Notes under the pieces: model-generated
The model's database searches: none
What the model was told of the DNA's origin: nothing
The model's input: only the letters and a program-made list of their open reading frames with translations
In this document: positions 11,665 to 21,243 of the stretch, in pieces
Numbering within the stretch: the first letter of the stretch is position 1
Layout of the letters: the number at the start of each line of letters is the position of its first letter
NCBI GenBank assembly: GCA_021229015.1
Contig: CM037783.1
Span: 60,363,746 to 60,427,745, forward strand
Length of the DNA stretch: 64,000 nt
Direction: 5' to 3'
From: Solen grandis
Lineage: Eukaryota > Mollusca > Bivalvia > Adapedonta > Solenidae
Program-made: the position numbers and the translations under genes

Positions 11665-12118
11665 GAAAGCATATTCTCCAATCGAGTGATCACAACCTAA
11701 CCTACCGTTACAGATACGCAACGAGGAAGCCTTGCACATTTCTAGCATTTTCAGACCATGTGAATTTACCGTTTTGTCCATCGAGCTACATTCTAAAGCT
11801 ATATCTGGAATATAATCATCAGCATCCAAATATTCATTGAATCTATCATAGGCGACATAATCAGGCCTATTTCCCGTACGTGCATTAAAATCTCCGCATA
11901 CAATAACTTTACCCAAAGCTTGGAAATAATTTATATCCGTCTGCAATAAATCAAAAAGATCGGAGTCAACAACATTATTCATTGGTGAATTTTCAGGCCA
12001 CACATAAACACCTGCAATATAAATGTCATGTACAAAATTAAAGAAACTTTTACATAGCTTAGTCCATACAATTGTGTCAAATTGGTTCCTCACAATTTCA
12101 ATACCCCCCGCTTATTCT
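11644..12118 (-). pseudogene. LINE APE-type endonuclease, N-terminal half (truncated)
   Basis: Contains GKVIVCGDFNARTGNRPDYV, the GDFNxR metal-site motif of LINE endonucleases (11,882-11,895), then KTVNSHGLKMLEMCKASSLR and NGRLGC. The upstream residues GGIEIV are present but the true N-terminus is missing. The last residues (PFDSLR) belong to the insertion. Confidence 0.8.
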
Positions 12119-12147
12119 GAAATTTTCTGTACAAGTTAATACATTTA

Positions 12148-12870
12148 TAAGTAAGTAAGTAAATATTTTATTATTGTGACATGTGCATTAAATACAATAT
12201 CAAACAAGTAATATAATATACATATTTTAGATATAGCACCCGGCCCAGTGGACCTATATGTCACCAAAAAAAGGTAAATTCGTAAATTATAAAGTTCAAC
12301 TTTAGATAGCCATAAAAATGTGAAATGGTATATTAAATGTTGTTATGTTAAGATCAGTTATACATTAATGATCGTCTATATAAATAAGATCTTACAATAA
12401 GTTTGGCCGATTTCCTGGGATAATTTGTAAGAATGGTTTTCATTTGCTCATTAGCTGCTAATGGTAATACTGGTGTAAAATTAATGTCTGTTAATATTCC
12501 TCTCCTTATATCATCATATCTATCACATTCTATTAAGAAGTGCACTTCGTCCTCTATAACGTCGGTTGAACAAAATCTACAAAGCCTTGCTGTAACGGGC
12601 TCCCTATCATAGCGTCCAGTCTCTATGCGGAGTGGCAGTATCGCACAAAAGCGATCGTTCGTATTTAGACAAGTTCATGGTTACATATATATATTTATAT
12701 GTGCTAATATCTAATTGTGACATTTTATTACTCCATGATTCATAAAGAAATGTTATGTCATATTTACACAATGTATTTACAAAGCCGCTATCCTCAAGTT
12801 TGTCCTGGGTAAGACCATGAATGTTCCAAGAGAGTAATTGGAGTCCAACTCCCGGCTGATCCTATGCATT
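12148..12870 (-). mobile_element. Internally deleted LINE (endonuclease start joined to zinc knuckle)
   Basis: On the minus strand the element opens with LLSWNIHGL and DITFLYESW, the endonuclease N-terminus (about 12,840-12,730). It then passes abruptly to YERSLL, LPLRIETGRYDREPV and CRFCSTDVIEDEVHFLIEC, the ORF2 C-terminus (about 12,660-12,535). RT and most of EN are gone. The 3' UTR ends in AATAAAATATTTACTTACTT at about 12,150-12,170, with an ACTT repeat tail. The 63-codon piece at 12,354-12,545 is its C-terminal end. Confidence 0.75.
12354..12545 (-). pseudogene. C-terminal tail of the internally deleted LINE
   Basis: Encodes HFLIECDRYDDIRRG and downstream residues that continue the zinc knuckle starting just upstream (CRFC...H...C). 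It is part of a dead element. Confidence 0.65.
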
Positions 12871-13322
12871 GTTGCCATCGGGGCGAACAGGTCAATTTGA
12901 CAGTCAGTATCATTAAGGTCGAACCTATTCCCTTCCACATTTTTGACAAAATGATTATGTTTAACGTAAAAATTGATTTTTTTCTCAGTCTTTGACAAAA
13001 CTGTCTTTTACACTGTTGAGTCAAAAACTAATGATCACAAGTCACTTTTTGTGGTTCAGGAAACCCTTATTAAATATTTTATGCCAGTTTGTGAATGAAA
13101 ATACAAGATAAGCCCGTATTTCTTACCCGGAAGAAGTAATGCCCTTTCAGTAATATCAGTGTCTCTCCCCCCCCCACCCCCCCCGTTATTTTTATTTTAT
13201 TTTTATTTTTGATCGGGGCCTGTAAATGCAATTGTAATCAAATTTATACGACGATTGCACAGCAGTTATTCAATAACATGACTTTGCGCCGGTAAAAGAT
13301 AACATTATATCGCTCAATGCTT
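12871..13322. other. Non-coding interval with a C-rich tract
   Basis: May include the 5' UTR of the internally deleted LINE. A C-rich tract lies at about 13,166-13,184. Short frames here match nothing I know. Confidence 0.35.
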
Positions 13323-13640
13323 AAGGCTCGGTCCCACTTTGCATTTTTTTTTTTTTGCCTCGGGGATGGGATGCATACGTACTCCCGATGGAAATAGCGT
13401 CGCGAGCCATGTGGAGTCATTGAAATTTTCCCGATGTGTTCTCGATGTTTTATCGGGAAAACAAGCCGGGGAAATATCCGCAGAGAAGCTCCGGTCAGCA
13501 TTCACGGAGCTTCCGCGATTTTTTTCCTCCGATGAATCCCCGATGCGTCTGTGATGTCTCGCCGAAGTATCAGGGGGTCATTCGGGGATGTTCGGCGGCC
13601 TTTCTGTAACACATTCCCGATCTTATGGTTGAATCTCATA
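13323..13640. mobile_element. Left part of a TIR element rich in CCGATG motifs
   Basis: Begins with AAGGCTCGGTCCCACT, the inverted counterpart of AGTGGGACCTAGGCCTT at 21,008-21,024. The interior is unusually GC-rich, with repeated CCGATG, CGGGGA and TCGGGA motifs, as is the right part at 20,690-21,024. The two parts are separated by a CR1-like LINE, so they are best read as one element split by insertion. No transposase is seen. Confidence 0.6.
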
Positions 13641-14178
13641 ATATTTGCAAAAAAAAAAAAAAGAAAATAAAATGCCAAGGGTTGAAATTAGTTTCTGTTT
13701 TGGCCAGTCTTAGACTGAGGCGGTCAAAAAGGCCATTGGACATTGCTTAGGGCATCCCCTTAAACCCCCCAAAAGTCTTCTCTTGACTTTGTCGCTTAAT
13801 TCCACCATCAAATTTTCATACTCTCAATAATCTTCCCCGGGTTCCGGTCATGGCGGGTTAAAAAAAAAATTCACTGGTCGAAAACATAAACAAATTGAAG
13901 TTTCTAAGTGTATACAAGTGGGGAAAATTCACTTGAAAGGAGATGAGACAAGTTTAGGAGTTAAGTGGCATTTATCGAGAAGGTGACTACATTTGTATAG
14001 TTATTTTCGGCAATTTAATCGACTTTCTAATAATTCCTTTGTGTAGATGTATATATCGTTACGCGCCAGTGACCATTGACTATTGACTATAAATATCACC
14101 ACGTTAAACCCGTGCACCATCCACGCTGAATTTTTTCTAATCTATACTGTTCGCAATACTATACGTGACTTCATCTCT

Positions 14179-15057
14179 ATGAGCGTTATAACACCCACCA
14201 CTGGTAAAACTGAGAGGAAACGGAATTTATCATCCCCTCTTGAAAACACTGATTTAAAGAAAAGCAAAGCAAACGTCACATCCCCACAGTCCAACATGTC
14301 TTCGATTAATGAACTAGAATGTGATCAAAATCTAAACCCCGATCATACTCCTCATCAAGCTAACATTGTTCTCAGTCAGTCTGACCTGGAACAGATTGGG
14401 GCCATGCTGGAGACGACATTTGAAAGGTCTTTTGAATCCCGCATGTCGCGACTCGTGACTTCTGTTGTCGATGAAGTAATGTCTCGTTTTGGATCCAGAT
14501 TAACTGAACTTGAAGGGGAAAATGCTTTACTCAAGCGTAGGATACAGGACCTTGAAAATAAAGCTGATTCTGCAGAACAGTATAGTCGCAGAAACTGCAT
14601 CCGCATCTCTGGCATCCCTGAAGACCCGACCGAAAGTACTGACCAGAGGGTACTTGATCTTGCCAGCGCCTTACAGGTAGACCTCTCAATTGACGAGATC
14701 GATAGAAGCCATCGTCTCGGGAAGAAGACATTTGCTTCAGTTGCCTCTGCCAAAGGAAGCTCCCGTCCCAGAGACATTATTGTTAAATTTTCTACGTATA
14801 GAGCCAGACAAAAGGTCTTCCTATCCAAATCAAAACTCAAATCTTCTGGCAACCCCGGGGTATATATCAACGAGGACCTCACTCGCACTCGCAGTTCCCT
14901 CTTCTACGAGTCCAGAAACCTGATGAAATCTAAACATCTAACTAGCGTTTGGACATGGGATGGCACCATTATCGTGAGAGACAAGGAAGACAAAATCCAT
15001 CGCATTACATCCAATGACGACCTCTCCGATATGAAGCGTCACATCGATGTGGCGTAA
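14179..15057 (+). CDS. LINE ORF1 protein (coiled coil plus RRM-like domain)
   Basis: 292 codons from the first ATG, which gives MSVITPTTGK; the frame is open from 14,083 but only via a TTG. Residues 1-60 are polar and basic. About residues 110-140 form a heptad-like coiled coil (LTELEGENALLKRRIQDLEN). Then SAEQYSRRNCIRISGIPE begins an RRM-like fold as in L1-type ORF1 proteins, followed by a basic C-terminal domain with VWTWDGTIIV. Such proteins trimerise, bind element RNA and act as chaperones in the ribonucleoprotein particle. The frame is intact. ORF2 lies 1.97 kb downstream. Confidence 0.8.
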   Translation: MSVITPTTGKTERKRNLSSPLENTDLKKSKANVTSPQSNMSSINELECDQNLNPDHTPHQANIVLSQSDLEQIGAMLETTFERSFESRMSRLVTSVVDEVMSRFGSRLTELEGENALLKRRIQDLENKADSAEQYSRRNCIRISGIPEDPTESTDQRVLDLASALQVDLSIDEIDRSHRLGKKTFASVASAKGSSRPRDIIVKFSTYRARQKVFLSKSKLKSSGNPGVYINEDLTRTRSSLFYESRNLMKSKHLTSVWTWDGTIIVRDKEDKIHRITSNDDLSDMKRHIDVA

Positions 15058-15199
15058 CTAACTGCGGCCACTATACTACAACGCCGTGTGTAGGTGGTGC
15101 CTGTTCACCTACATACACTTGATTTGTTTAGGAGTGTTTGGTCTGTGTGTATACCACCCTTCTCCTAAAATGTACTTTTTTACTTAACTTAATTAGATA

Positions 15200-16143
15200 A
15201 CACTTTGTGAATATTGTTATTTGTTCACTCATTTTACGCTCCCTTCCCTGATTCTCTCTCTCTCTCTCTCGCTCTCTATTCTGAACATTTTTTTTTCTCT
15301 CACTCAGTAAATGTTACATTGTTCTTCATTATTTAATTTAATAATATCATCTAAAAAATTGCCACTGTTCTCTCATTTTACTCTTCCTTTCCCGATTCTC
15401 TCTCTATCTGTCTTTATCAGATAAAAAAAATACATTCAGATTTAATGCCATTCCTTACAAATAATGTTATATGCTTCACCCATAACGATGTATAATCAAG
15501 TATATTGTTACAGAGGTACTCAACGTTCAAACGAATAAATATTGTTGTAGGCTAGCATATGTGTAAATAATAGTGTTATTGTATGTGAACGTCCCTGTTT
15601 GTATATAAGATATGAATCTCTCAAAAGTAAATGTGCATTTTTATTTCTATATATTGTCCGCAATTGTCGTTGTTCACTCATTCTCACCTTTTCTCTCAGA
15701 TCATTTTTTCCCTCTCGTTTTAATCTGTAAATGTCACATCTGTCTTTCATTATTTGATCTAATAATAATGTCAGAAAAATTGTCTATTTTCTCTCATTTA
15801 CTCTCCCTTCCCTAAATATCTCTCTCTATCTCTCTCTATCAGATAATAGTTAAGGAAAAATAATAATAAACTCAGATTAGATTTAATGCCATTCCTTACA
15901 AATAATGTTATATGCTTCACCCATAACGATGTATAATCAAGTATATTGTTACAGAGGTACTCAACGTTCAAACGAATAAATATTGTTGTAGGTTAGTATA
16001 CTTGTAAATAATTGGGTTTATTGTATGTGAATGTTCCTATTTGTATATAAGATATGAATCTCCCAAAAGTAAATGTATCTTTTTTTCTGAATATTGTCTG
16101 CATATTGTCTGTTGTTACATTCTCATTCTCATTCTCTCTCACC

Positions 16144-16174
<31 letters not shown>

Positions 16175-16182
16175 AGATTACT

Positions 16183-16217
<35 letters not shown>

Positions 16218-16570
16218 TCTGTAAATGTCAGATTTGATTTTCATTACTAAATTTGATAATGATGTCTGTATATTGTCTCTCTTCTCAAATTCTTGTTCTC
16301 CCCCCCCCCCCCCTTTCTCTCTCTCTCTCCATTAGACCATTTTTTTAACAGACTTCATGCCATGCTTTACAAATAATGTTATAACGATGTATAATTAAGT
16401 ATATTGTTACAGAGAAACTCAATGAACAAACTAATATATATTGTTGTATATTAGTATACTTATAAATAATTATGTCATTGTAAATATTCCTATTTATGTT
16501 TAAGGAGTACATCTCTCAAAAAGTAAATGTCACATATTGTTCTTCATTATGTATTTTGATAATATCGTCT
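15200..16570. repeat. Tandem array of 441-471 bp units between ORF1 and ORF2
   Basis: The block around CCTTACAAATAATGTTAT recurs at 15,451, 15,892 and 16,363, followed each time by ACGATGTATAAT and ATATTGTTACAGAG. A second block, GTAAATGT..CAT with TTCATTA, recurs near 15,308, 15,726, 16,219 and 16,521. Each unit carries a CT-rich microsatellite, and the last has long C and T runs (about 16,143-16,214). It contains no credible gene. Confidence 0.8.
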
Positions 16571-17046
16571 GAATATTTGATTACTTTTAATAAGGTCTTG
16601 TCTCCTAATTATTATAAGACAAGCGTCGTACATACATGTATATCAAAGCTCCATATATACTATGGTACATGAGGGAAGATAAATATGTGTTTTACAAACA
16701 CTTCTTGTATAGTATTAACTTTATTATCAAACTTCTCATTCAAATTCCCTCAAGCCAATACCCGAAGTGGACATATGAATAAGTACATACAATCTAATCG
16801 CTGTCTTGCTAGTTCAAAAAGGTACTCTCAGTTTGCTGCTTGATATGTGAAATTTATATTTTCTCCATTTATTTAGAATGTTTTCGACCATGAAACACAT
16901 TGCATGATATTTACTTTATTTTATTTTTTTTCTTTCCAAAATGTTTAATTACCCACTCTTCTTTCAATCTCGAGGCCCCCATCTTGTCATATTCTTAAAA
17001 CCAGGAGGTAACCTATATAACTTTTGTGCGACTGTACTCTCTCATA

Positions 17047-17970
17047 ATGCTAGCTTTTAAGCATCCTTGTCGCTCTTCTCTTTATCCAGAATATTTCCAG
17101 TGTCGCAGTTCATATTTCCTTGTGTTTGTTTTCATTTCCTTTCTTACTGATAACTCTGGACTGGTTAGTTACACCCTATCTTCTGTTCTGATGATTGACA
17201 GCACCAGAGGTAGACTTGTGCTGTTAAATTGTAGGAGGACACAGGGTTCCCTTAAGTTTGAGCAACATTGTATTTTTTCACTAAAACTTATTGGATCACT
17301 ACTAGTTACAGTATTACTTTATCTTGCTGCGATAATACTTATAATATCTGGCGACATCCATCCCAATCCTGGACCATCGTACAGCTCATCATCCACTGAC
17401 AACTCATTTCAATTCACTGACTTACTTACTTCTGGTCTCAGTGTGATGCATCTGAACATCCAGAGCCTACTCCCAAAAATTGATCTCCTTCAAATTGAGG
17501 CCCAACCATTCGACATTCTTGTTTTCACTGAAACGTGGCTGTCTAATGCGGTTGACAACAATGACCTTCTTATTCAAAATTTTGACCCTCCTATCCGTAG
17601 AGACCGTCCTAATAGAATTGGTGGAGGTGTTGCCATTTATATTCGCTCTGGTTTAAAGTGGTCTCATCGCACAGATTTTGATATAGCTGGTCTTGAAGCT
17701 CTGTGGGTTGAAATGGTTTATCAAAATAGAAAACTTCTTATTGGAGGGTTTTATAGACCACCAAATTCTAATAATGATTATTGGCTTCTGATTGAGGAAA
17801 GTATAGATAGAGCATTTTCAGTAAGTAATCATAATATAGTGATTGCTGGTGACTTTAATATTAATTTACTTAACCCTCATTCTAATAAAATCACCCGCTT
17901 GATTGATTCCTATAACGCAATGCAATTAATCAAAGAACCTACCTATTTACCGAACATTCTTCATCACTGA
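17047..17970 (+). CDS. LINE ORF2, N-terminal part: 2A-like motif and endonuclease
   Basis: The first ATG in frame is at 17,047; the frame is open from a GTG at 17,026. About 100 residues with two hydrophobic stretches (near FLVFVFISFL and LLVTVLLYLAAIILII) end in GDIHPNPGP at 17,350-17,376, which resembles the 2A consensus D-[VI]-E-x-N-P-G-P. The APE-type endonuclease follows: MHLNIQSLLPKID, FTETWL, GGGVAIYIRSG and AGDFNINLL. A frameshift near 17,958 ends this frame; the coding sense continues as SSLIDLLIVKNPENV in another frame until about 18,068. Confidence 0.8.
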   Translation: MLAFKHPCRSSLYPEYFQCRSSYFLVFVFISFLTDNSGLVSYTLSSVLMIDSTRGRLVLLNCRRTQGSLKFEQHCIFSLKLIGSLLVTVLLYLAAIILIISGDIHPNPGPSYSSSSTDNSFQFTDLLTSGLSVMHLNIQSLLPKIDLLQIEAQPFDILVFTETWLSNAVDNNDLLIQNFDPPIRRDRPNRIGGGVAIYIRSGLKWSHRTDFDIAGLEALWVEMVYQNRKLLIGGFYRPPNSNNDYWLLIEESIDRAFSVSNHNIVIAGDFNINLLNPHSNKITRLIDSYNAMQLIKEPTYLPNILHH

Positions 17971-18114
17971 TTGACTTACTCATAGTAAAGAACCCTGAGA
18001 ATGTCATTTCTAGTTTCACATCTGAACAATTTATTCCTGATCTTGTTCGCTATCACTGCCCAATAGTAAATTCTTAAATTTAAAAACCGAAAATAAAAGC
18101 AACAAAAGGAAAAT

Positions 18115-20355
18115 TTGGAAATTTTTAATTTTGACAGTTTTAGAAAAAACTGTGCAAACATTGATGAAGCTACCGATCTTTTAACAGAATCCATAACATC
18201 ATCAGCAACTAAATCTATTCCGTCAAAACTTGTTACTATTTACCAAAATTCTTGGTTTAAACCTAAAATTATACCAAAAAAAATTAAATTAATTACGTTA
18301 AAGATTGGTTTAAACTTACTAAAAAAACTATTAAACAAGCCGAAATCAAACGAAATTCCATCTCTCTCTTATGCTGACATTGATGCAAATGAAAATATTG
18401 ACAAAGTCAATTTACTTAATTCCTTTTTCTGCAAACAAAGTACTATAAATGATGAAAACCATTTCTTGCCCGATGTGTATCCTTTTTCCGAGTGCACTTT
18501 ATCCAATATTGTTATCACAACACAAGATGTTATAGATGCAATCTCACTTATCAATCCATCTAAAGCATGTGGTCCTGATATGTTAAATCCTAAGCTTCTA
18601 AAAGAAGGCTGTGACATTCTTGCTCAACCGTTATCTGTTTTCTTCAACAATCTTCTTTCCAAATCCATATTTCCATCTAAATGGAAGTGTGCTAATGTAA
18701 TTCCTGTCTTCAAAAAAGGCATCCCTAGTGATCCACAGAATTATCGCCCTATTTCTTTACTTAGTTGTCTAGGAAAACTAATGGAACGTTGCGTCCATAA
18801 ACATATATATAACTACGTTTCAATGAATAGCCTTCTTTCTAATTGTCAGTCTGGTTTTATTCAAGGAGATTCTACTATTAATCAGTTACTTGTCACTTAC
18901 AACGATATTTGCAAGGCCTTAGATGATGGGTTGGAAGTCCGAGCCGTTTTTTGTGACATCTCAAAAGCGTTCGATCGTGTCTGGCATAAAGGCCTTCTTT
19001 TCAAGCTCGAACATATTGGAATCAGGGGCAAACTACTGGCCTGGTTCAAATCATATCTCTGTTTACGTAAGCAAAGAGTTGTCTATGTACATTCGAAATG
19101 GTCAAATATCAATTCTGGTATTCCTCAAGGCTCAATATTAGGCCCATTACTTTTTTTAATCTTTATAAACGATATTGTTAATGTTATTCAGTCAAATGTG
19201 AGACTCTTTGCAGATGACACAAGCCTGTATATTATAGTTGACGACCCAATTTCTACCGCCGTGGCTATGAATCGCGATCTAGACTCCATTCTTAACTGGT
19301 CGAGAACATGGCTTGTCTCTTTCAACCCTTCAAAAACTGTTACTTTAACTTTTTCACGCAAAATAATTAAACCAAATCACCCTGATCTCTACTTCGACAA
19401 CATATTGCTCCGACCTGTCTCTAAACACAAGCATCTTGGTCTTACTTTCTCCGCTTCTGGTAAATGGGACTGTCATATAAGAACGATTGTTGATAAAGCT
19501 TGGCAAAGAATCGGCATGCTTAGATCACTCAAATATTTCCTGAATAGGCATTGTTTACTGAAGCTCTATTTTATCTTTATTAGACCTCTCTTAGAATATG
19601 GGGATGTAGTCTGGGACAATTCTTCAGAACAGCTTAAACGGGAAATAGAATCAGTTCAAATTGAAGCTGCTCGCATAATCTCAGGAGCAACTAAATACTG
19701 CAATATTACAAAATTATATAGTGAATTAAATCTTGAACCATTAGAGAAAAGACGTAAAATACATAAACTCACCTACTTATACAAAATGAAAAATTTTATT
19801 GCCCCTCCTTATCTTTGCGACTTACTTCCTAATCCAGTTGAACACAGCTATACCCTTAGAAATAACCAATTAATCCCACCAGTATCCTGTAAAACACAAC
19901 TATACAAAACTTCCTTTCTTCCGTCAGCTATCAGCGATTGGAACTCCCTTCCAACTTCCATCACTTCCAAAACTTCACTTTCTTCTTTCAAGTCATCCTT
20001 GAGCCCAGCTTCCAAAAAGACCAACCCTTTATTTAATATAGGATCTAGAAAACACCAGATTCTTCATACGCGATTACGATTATCATGTAGTGCACTTTAT
20101 CACGATCTTCATCGCCGATCCCTTATTGAATCGCCTTTCTGCTCATGTGGAGAACTTGAGACTGTCGCTCATTATCTTCTCTTTTGTCCAAACTACTTTT
20201 TGCAGAGACAGGATATGCTTTCCGACCTTCCTTGTCCACCTATCCTTAACAACCTTTTATTTGGAAGTGACACTCTATCTTTTGAACAAAATAAGATCAT
20301 CTTCATAAAGTTACATCATTATATTGAGGCGACACATCGCTTTCTCCTAATCTAA
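18115..20355 (+). CDS. LINE ORF2, linker, reverse transcriptase and C-terminus
   Basis: Same frame as the 17,047 segment, rejoined after a second frameshift near 18,068. The first codon of the open stretch is TTG, so it is a continuation and not a separate gene. The linker (about 18,115-18,400) looks short and frame-disturbed. RT blocks: SKACGPDMLNPKLLKEG, NYRPISLLSCLGKLMER, SGFIQGDSTINQLL, FCDISKAFDRVWHKGLL, SGIPQGSILGPLLFLIFIND and LFADDTSLY (FADD at 19,207-19,218). The C-terminus has CSCGELETVAHYLLFC, a C-x-C-x8-H-x4-C knuckle. RT catalytic residues are intact. Confidence 0.85.
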   Translation: MEIFNFDSFRKNCANIDEATDLLTESITSSATKSIPSKLVTIYQNSWFKPKIIPKKIKLITLKIGLNLLKKLLNKPKSNEIPSLSYADIDANENIDKVNLLNSFFCKQSTINDENHFLPDVYPFSECTLSNIVITTQDVIDAISLINPSKACGPDMLNPKLLKEGCDILAQPLSVFFNNLLSKSIFPSKWKCANVIPVFKKGIPSDPQNYRPISLLSCLGKLMERCVHKHIYNYVSMNSLLSNCQSGFIQGDSTINQLLVTYNDICKALDDGLEVRAVFCDISKAFDRVWHKGLLFKLEHIGIRGKLLAWFKSYLCLRKQRVVYVHSKWSNINSGIPQGSILGPLLFLIFINDIVNVIQSNVRLFADDTSLYIIVDDPISTAVAMNRDLDSILNWSRTWLVSFNPSKTVTLTFSRKIIKPNHPDLYFDNILLRPVSKHKHLGLTFSASGKWDCHIRTIVDKAWQRIGMLRSLKYFLNRHCLLKLYFIFIRPLLEYGDVVWDNSSEQLKREIESVQIEAARIISGATKYCNITKLYSELNLEPLEKRRKIHKLTYLYKMKNFIAPPYLCDLLPNPVEHSYTLRNNQLIPPVSCKTQLYKTSFLPSAISDWNSLPTSITSKTSLSSFKSSLSPASKKTNPLFNIGSRKHQILHTRLRLSCSALYHDLHRRSLIESPFCSCGELETVAHYLLFCPNYFLQRQDMLSDLPCPPILNNLLFGSDTLSFEQNKIIFIKLHHYIEATHRFLLI

Positions 20356-20387
20356 TAAAAAATAACACTACTTGCGGGGCCTCAAGA

Positions 20388-20390
<3 letters not shown>

Positions 20391-20435
<45 letters not shown>

Positions 20436-20495
20436 AATTTATTAAGCTTTTTTTTTTTGTGTGCGCGCGTGTGTGTATGTGTGTGTGTGTGTAAA
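20391..20495. repeat. GT microsatellites in the LINE 3' UTR
   Basis: Two GT-rich runs (about 20,391-20,432 and 20,459-20,493) are separated by a short spacer with nine or more T. Frames through them, on either strand, encode only repeats of Cys-Val or Thr-His. Confidence 0.85.
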
Positions 20496-20689
20496 ATTAA
20501 AGCACTTTGTTTCACAGACCAGATCAGTTATTGTAAAATAACCTTGCCAGAACACTTATTGTGTAAATACCCTAAGGAGAGGGTCCTCGATAAGTCTCCT
20601 GACTTTTTTTCCCAATCCTTGAACGTTTGTTGTACTTGTAATTGTTCTATATTGTATGCTATTTTGAAATAAATATTGTTTAAACTAAT

Positions 20690-21024
20690 CTTCCCCGAGA
20701 CACGTAGGATGGTTCGCAAGATCCCCTAATCTACGGGGATATTCCCCCGATGATGTTACAAACTCAGTGAAACTCCGGGGCACCTTCGCCGATCATCGGA
20801 GGAGGTCCCCCGGTGCTTTTCCGAACATCGGGACTCAAGGCTATTGTGTCATAGCCGAAACAACAGTGAATGTTCAAGGGACTAATCCCGAAGCCTAATA
20901 ATTGTCATATTTCAACGGACTGCTCAGTCTTTTTTTGGCTCAAACATCGGGAGCCATCGGAAGAAAAAAAAATGTTTATTTCCACATCACCAATTATTTT
21001 TTTTTCCAGTGGGACCTAGGCCTT
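20690..21024. mobile_element. Right part of the CCGATG-rich TIR element
   Basis: GC-rich, with CCCCCGATGATG, CGCCGATCATCGGAGG and AACATCGGGA motifs like the 13.3-13.6 kb part. It ends in AGTGGGACCTAGGCCTT (21,008-21,024), matching the left terminus in inverted orientation at 15 of 17 positions with one gap. Confidence 0.6.
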
Positions 21025-21137
21025 CAAGTTTCAAAATATATATCGGATTTAAAAACAAAAACAACTACAACAACAAAAACCTTCACTATTATCCCCAGAT
21101 ACCCTTCAGAATGATCCCATCACTCTAAAAACTTTTT

Positions 21138-21170
21138 TTCTCCGGGGGAGCATGCCCCCGAACCCCCCTA
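21138..21170. repeat. GC-rich palindrome
   Basis: CGGGGGAGCATGCCCCCG is nearly self-complementary and is followed by AACCCCCC. It abuts the 3' end of the next LINE. Confidence 0.5.
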
Positions 21171-21243
21171 ATACTCCTATCACATTCGGATTTTTGAAAA
21201 GTTGATTTAAATAATCTATAAGTATCGAGTTTACTACAATGTT

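Larger units (their letters stand above)
8475..12118 (-). mobile_element. Near-complete but disabled LINE (EN-RT-zinc knuckle)
   Basis: Read on the minus strand, the order is endonuclease (from about 12,118), linker, reverse transcriptase (about 10,500-9,440), post-RT domain and a C-terminal zinc knuckle ending at 8,553. A short 3' UTR with ATT repeats follows (about 8,500-8,520). ORF2 is cut by frameshifts near 10,600, 9,435, 9,295 and 8,885, and by a roughly 376-bp insertion in the endonuclease. The 5' end is truncated inside the endonuclease. Clade is unassigned; the architecture is APE-type. Confidence 0.85.
14050..20690 (+). mobile_element. CR1/L2-like LINE with ORF1, tandem array and ORF2
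   Basis: ORF1 (14,179-15,057), a roughly 1.97-kb inter-ORF region made largely of tandem repeats, and ORF2 (17,047-20,355, with two small frameshifts) lie in order on the plus strand. A 3' UTR with GT microsatellites ends near 20,690 at AAATAAATATTGTTTAAAC. The RT has FADDTSLY and the endonuclease GDFNINLL, typical of the Jockey/CR1 group. Few disabling changes suggest recent insertion. The exact 5' end is uncertain. Confidence 0.8.

Noticed and set aside
13339..13554. 71-codon frame in the CCGATG element
   Set aside because: Open because the local sequence is GC-rich and poor in stops; competing minus-strand frames are equally open.
14083..14178. N-terminal extension of LINE ORF1 to 14,083
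   Set aside because: It starts at TTG; the first ATG in frame is 14,179 and gives a typical ORF1 N-terminus.
14376..14888. 170-codon minus-strand frame opposite ORF1
   Set aside because: Shadow of ORF1 with no recognisable domain.
17026..17046. Start of ORF2 at 17,026
   Set aside because: The codon is GTG, unlikely as a start in this eukaryotic context; ATG at 17,047 is preferred.
18115..18117. A separate gene starting at 18,115
   Set aside because: The codon is TTG and the frame is the same as the upstream ORF2 segment; it is a continuation after two frameshifts.
20303..20672. Frames encoding Thr-His or Cys-Val repeats
   Set aside because: Translation of GT microsatellites.
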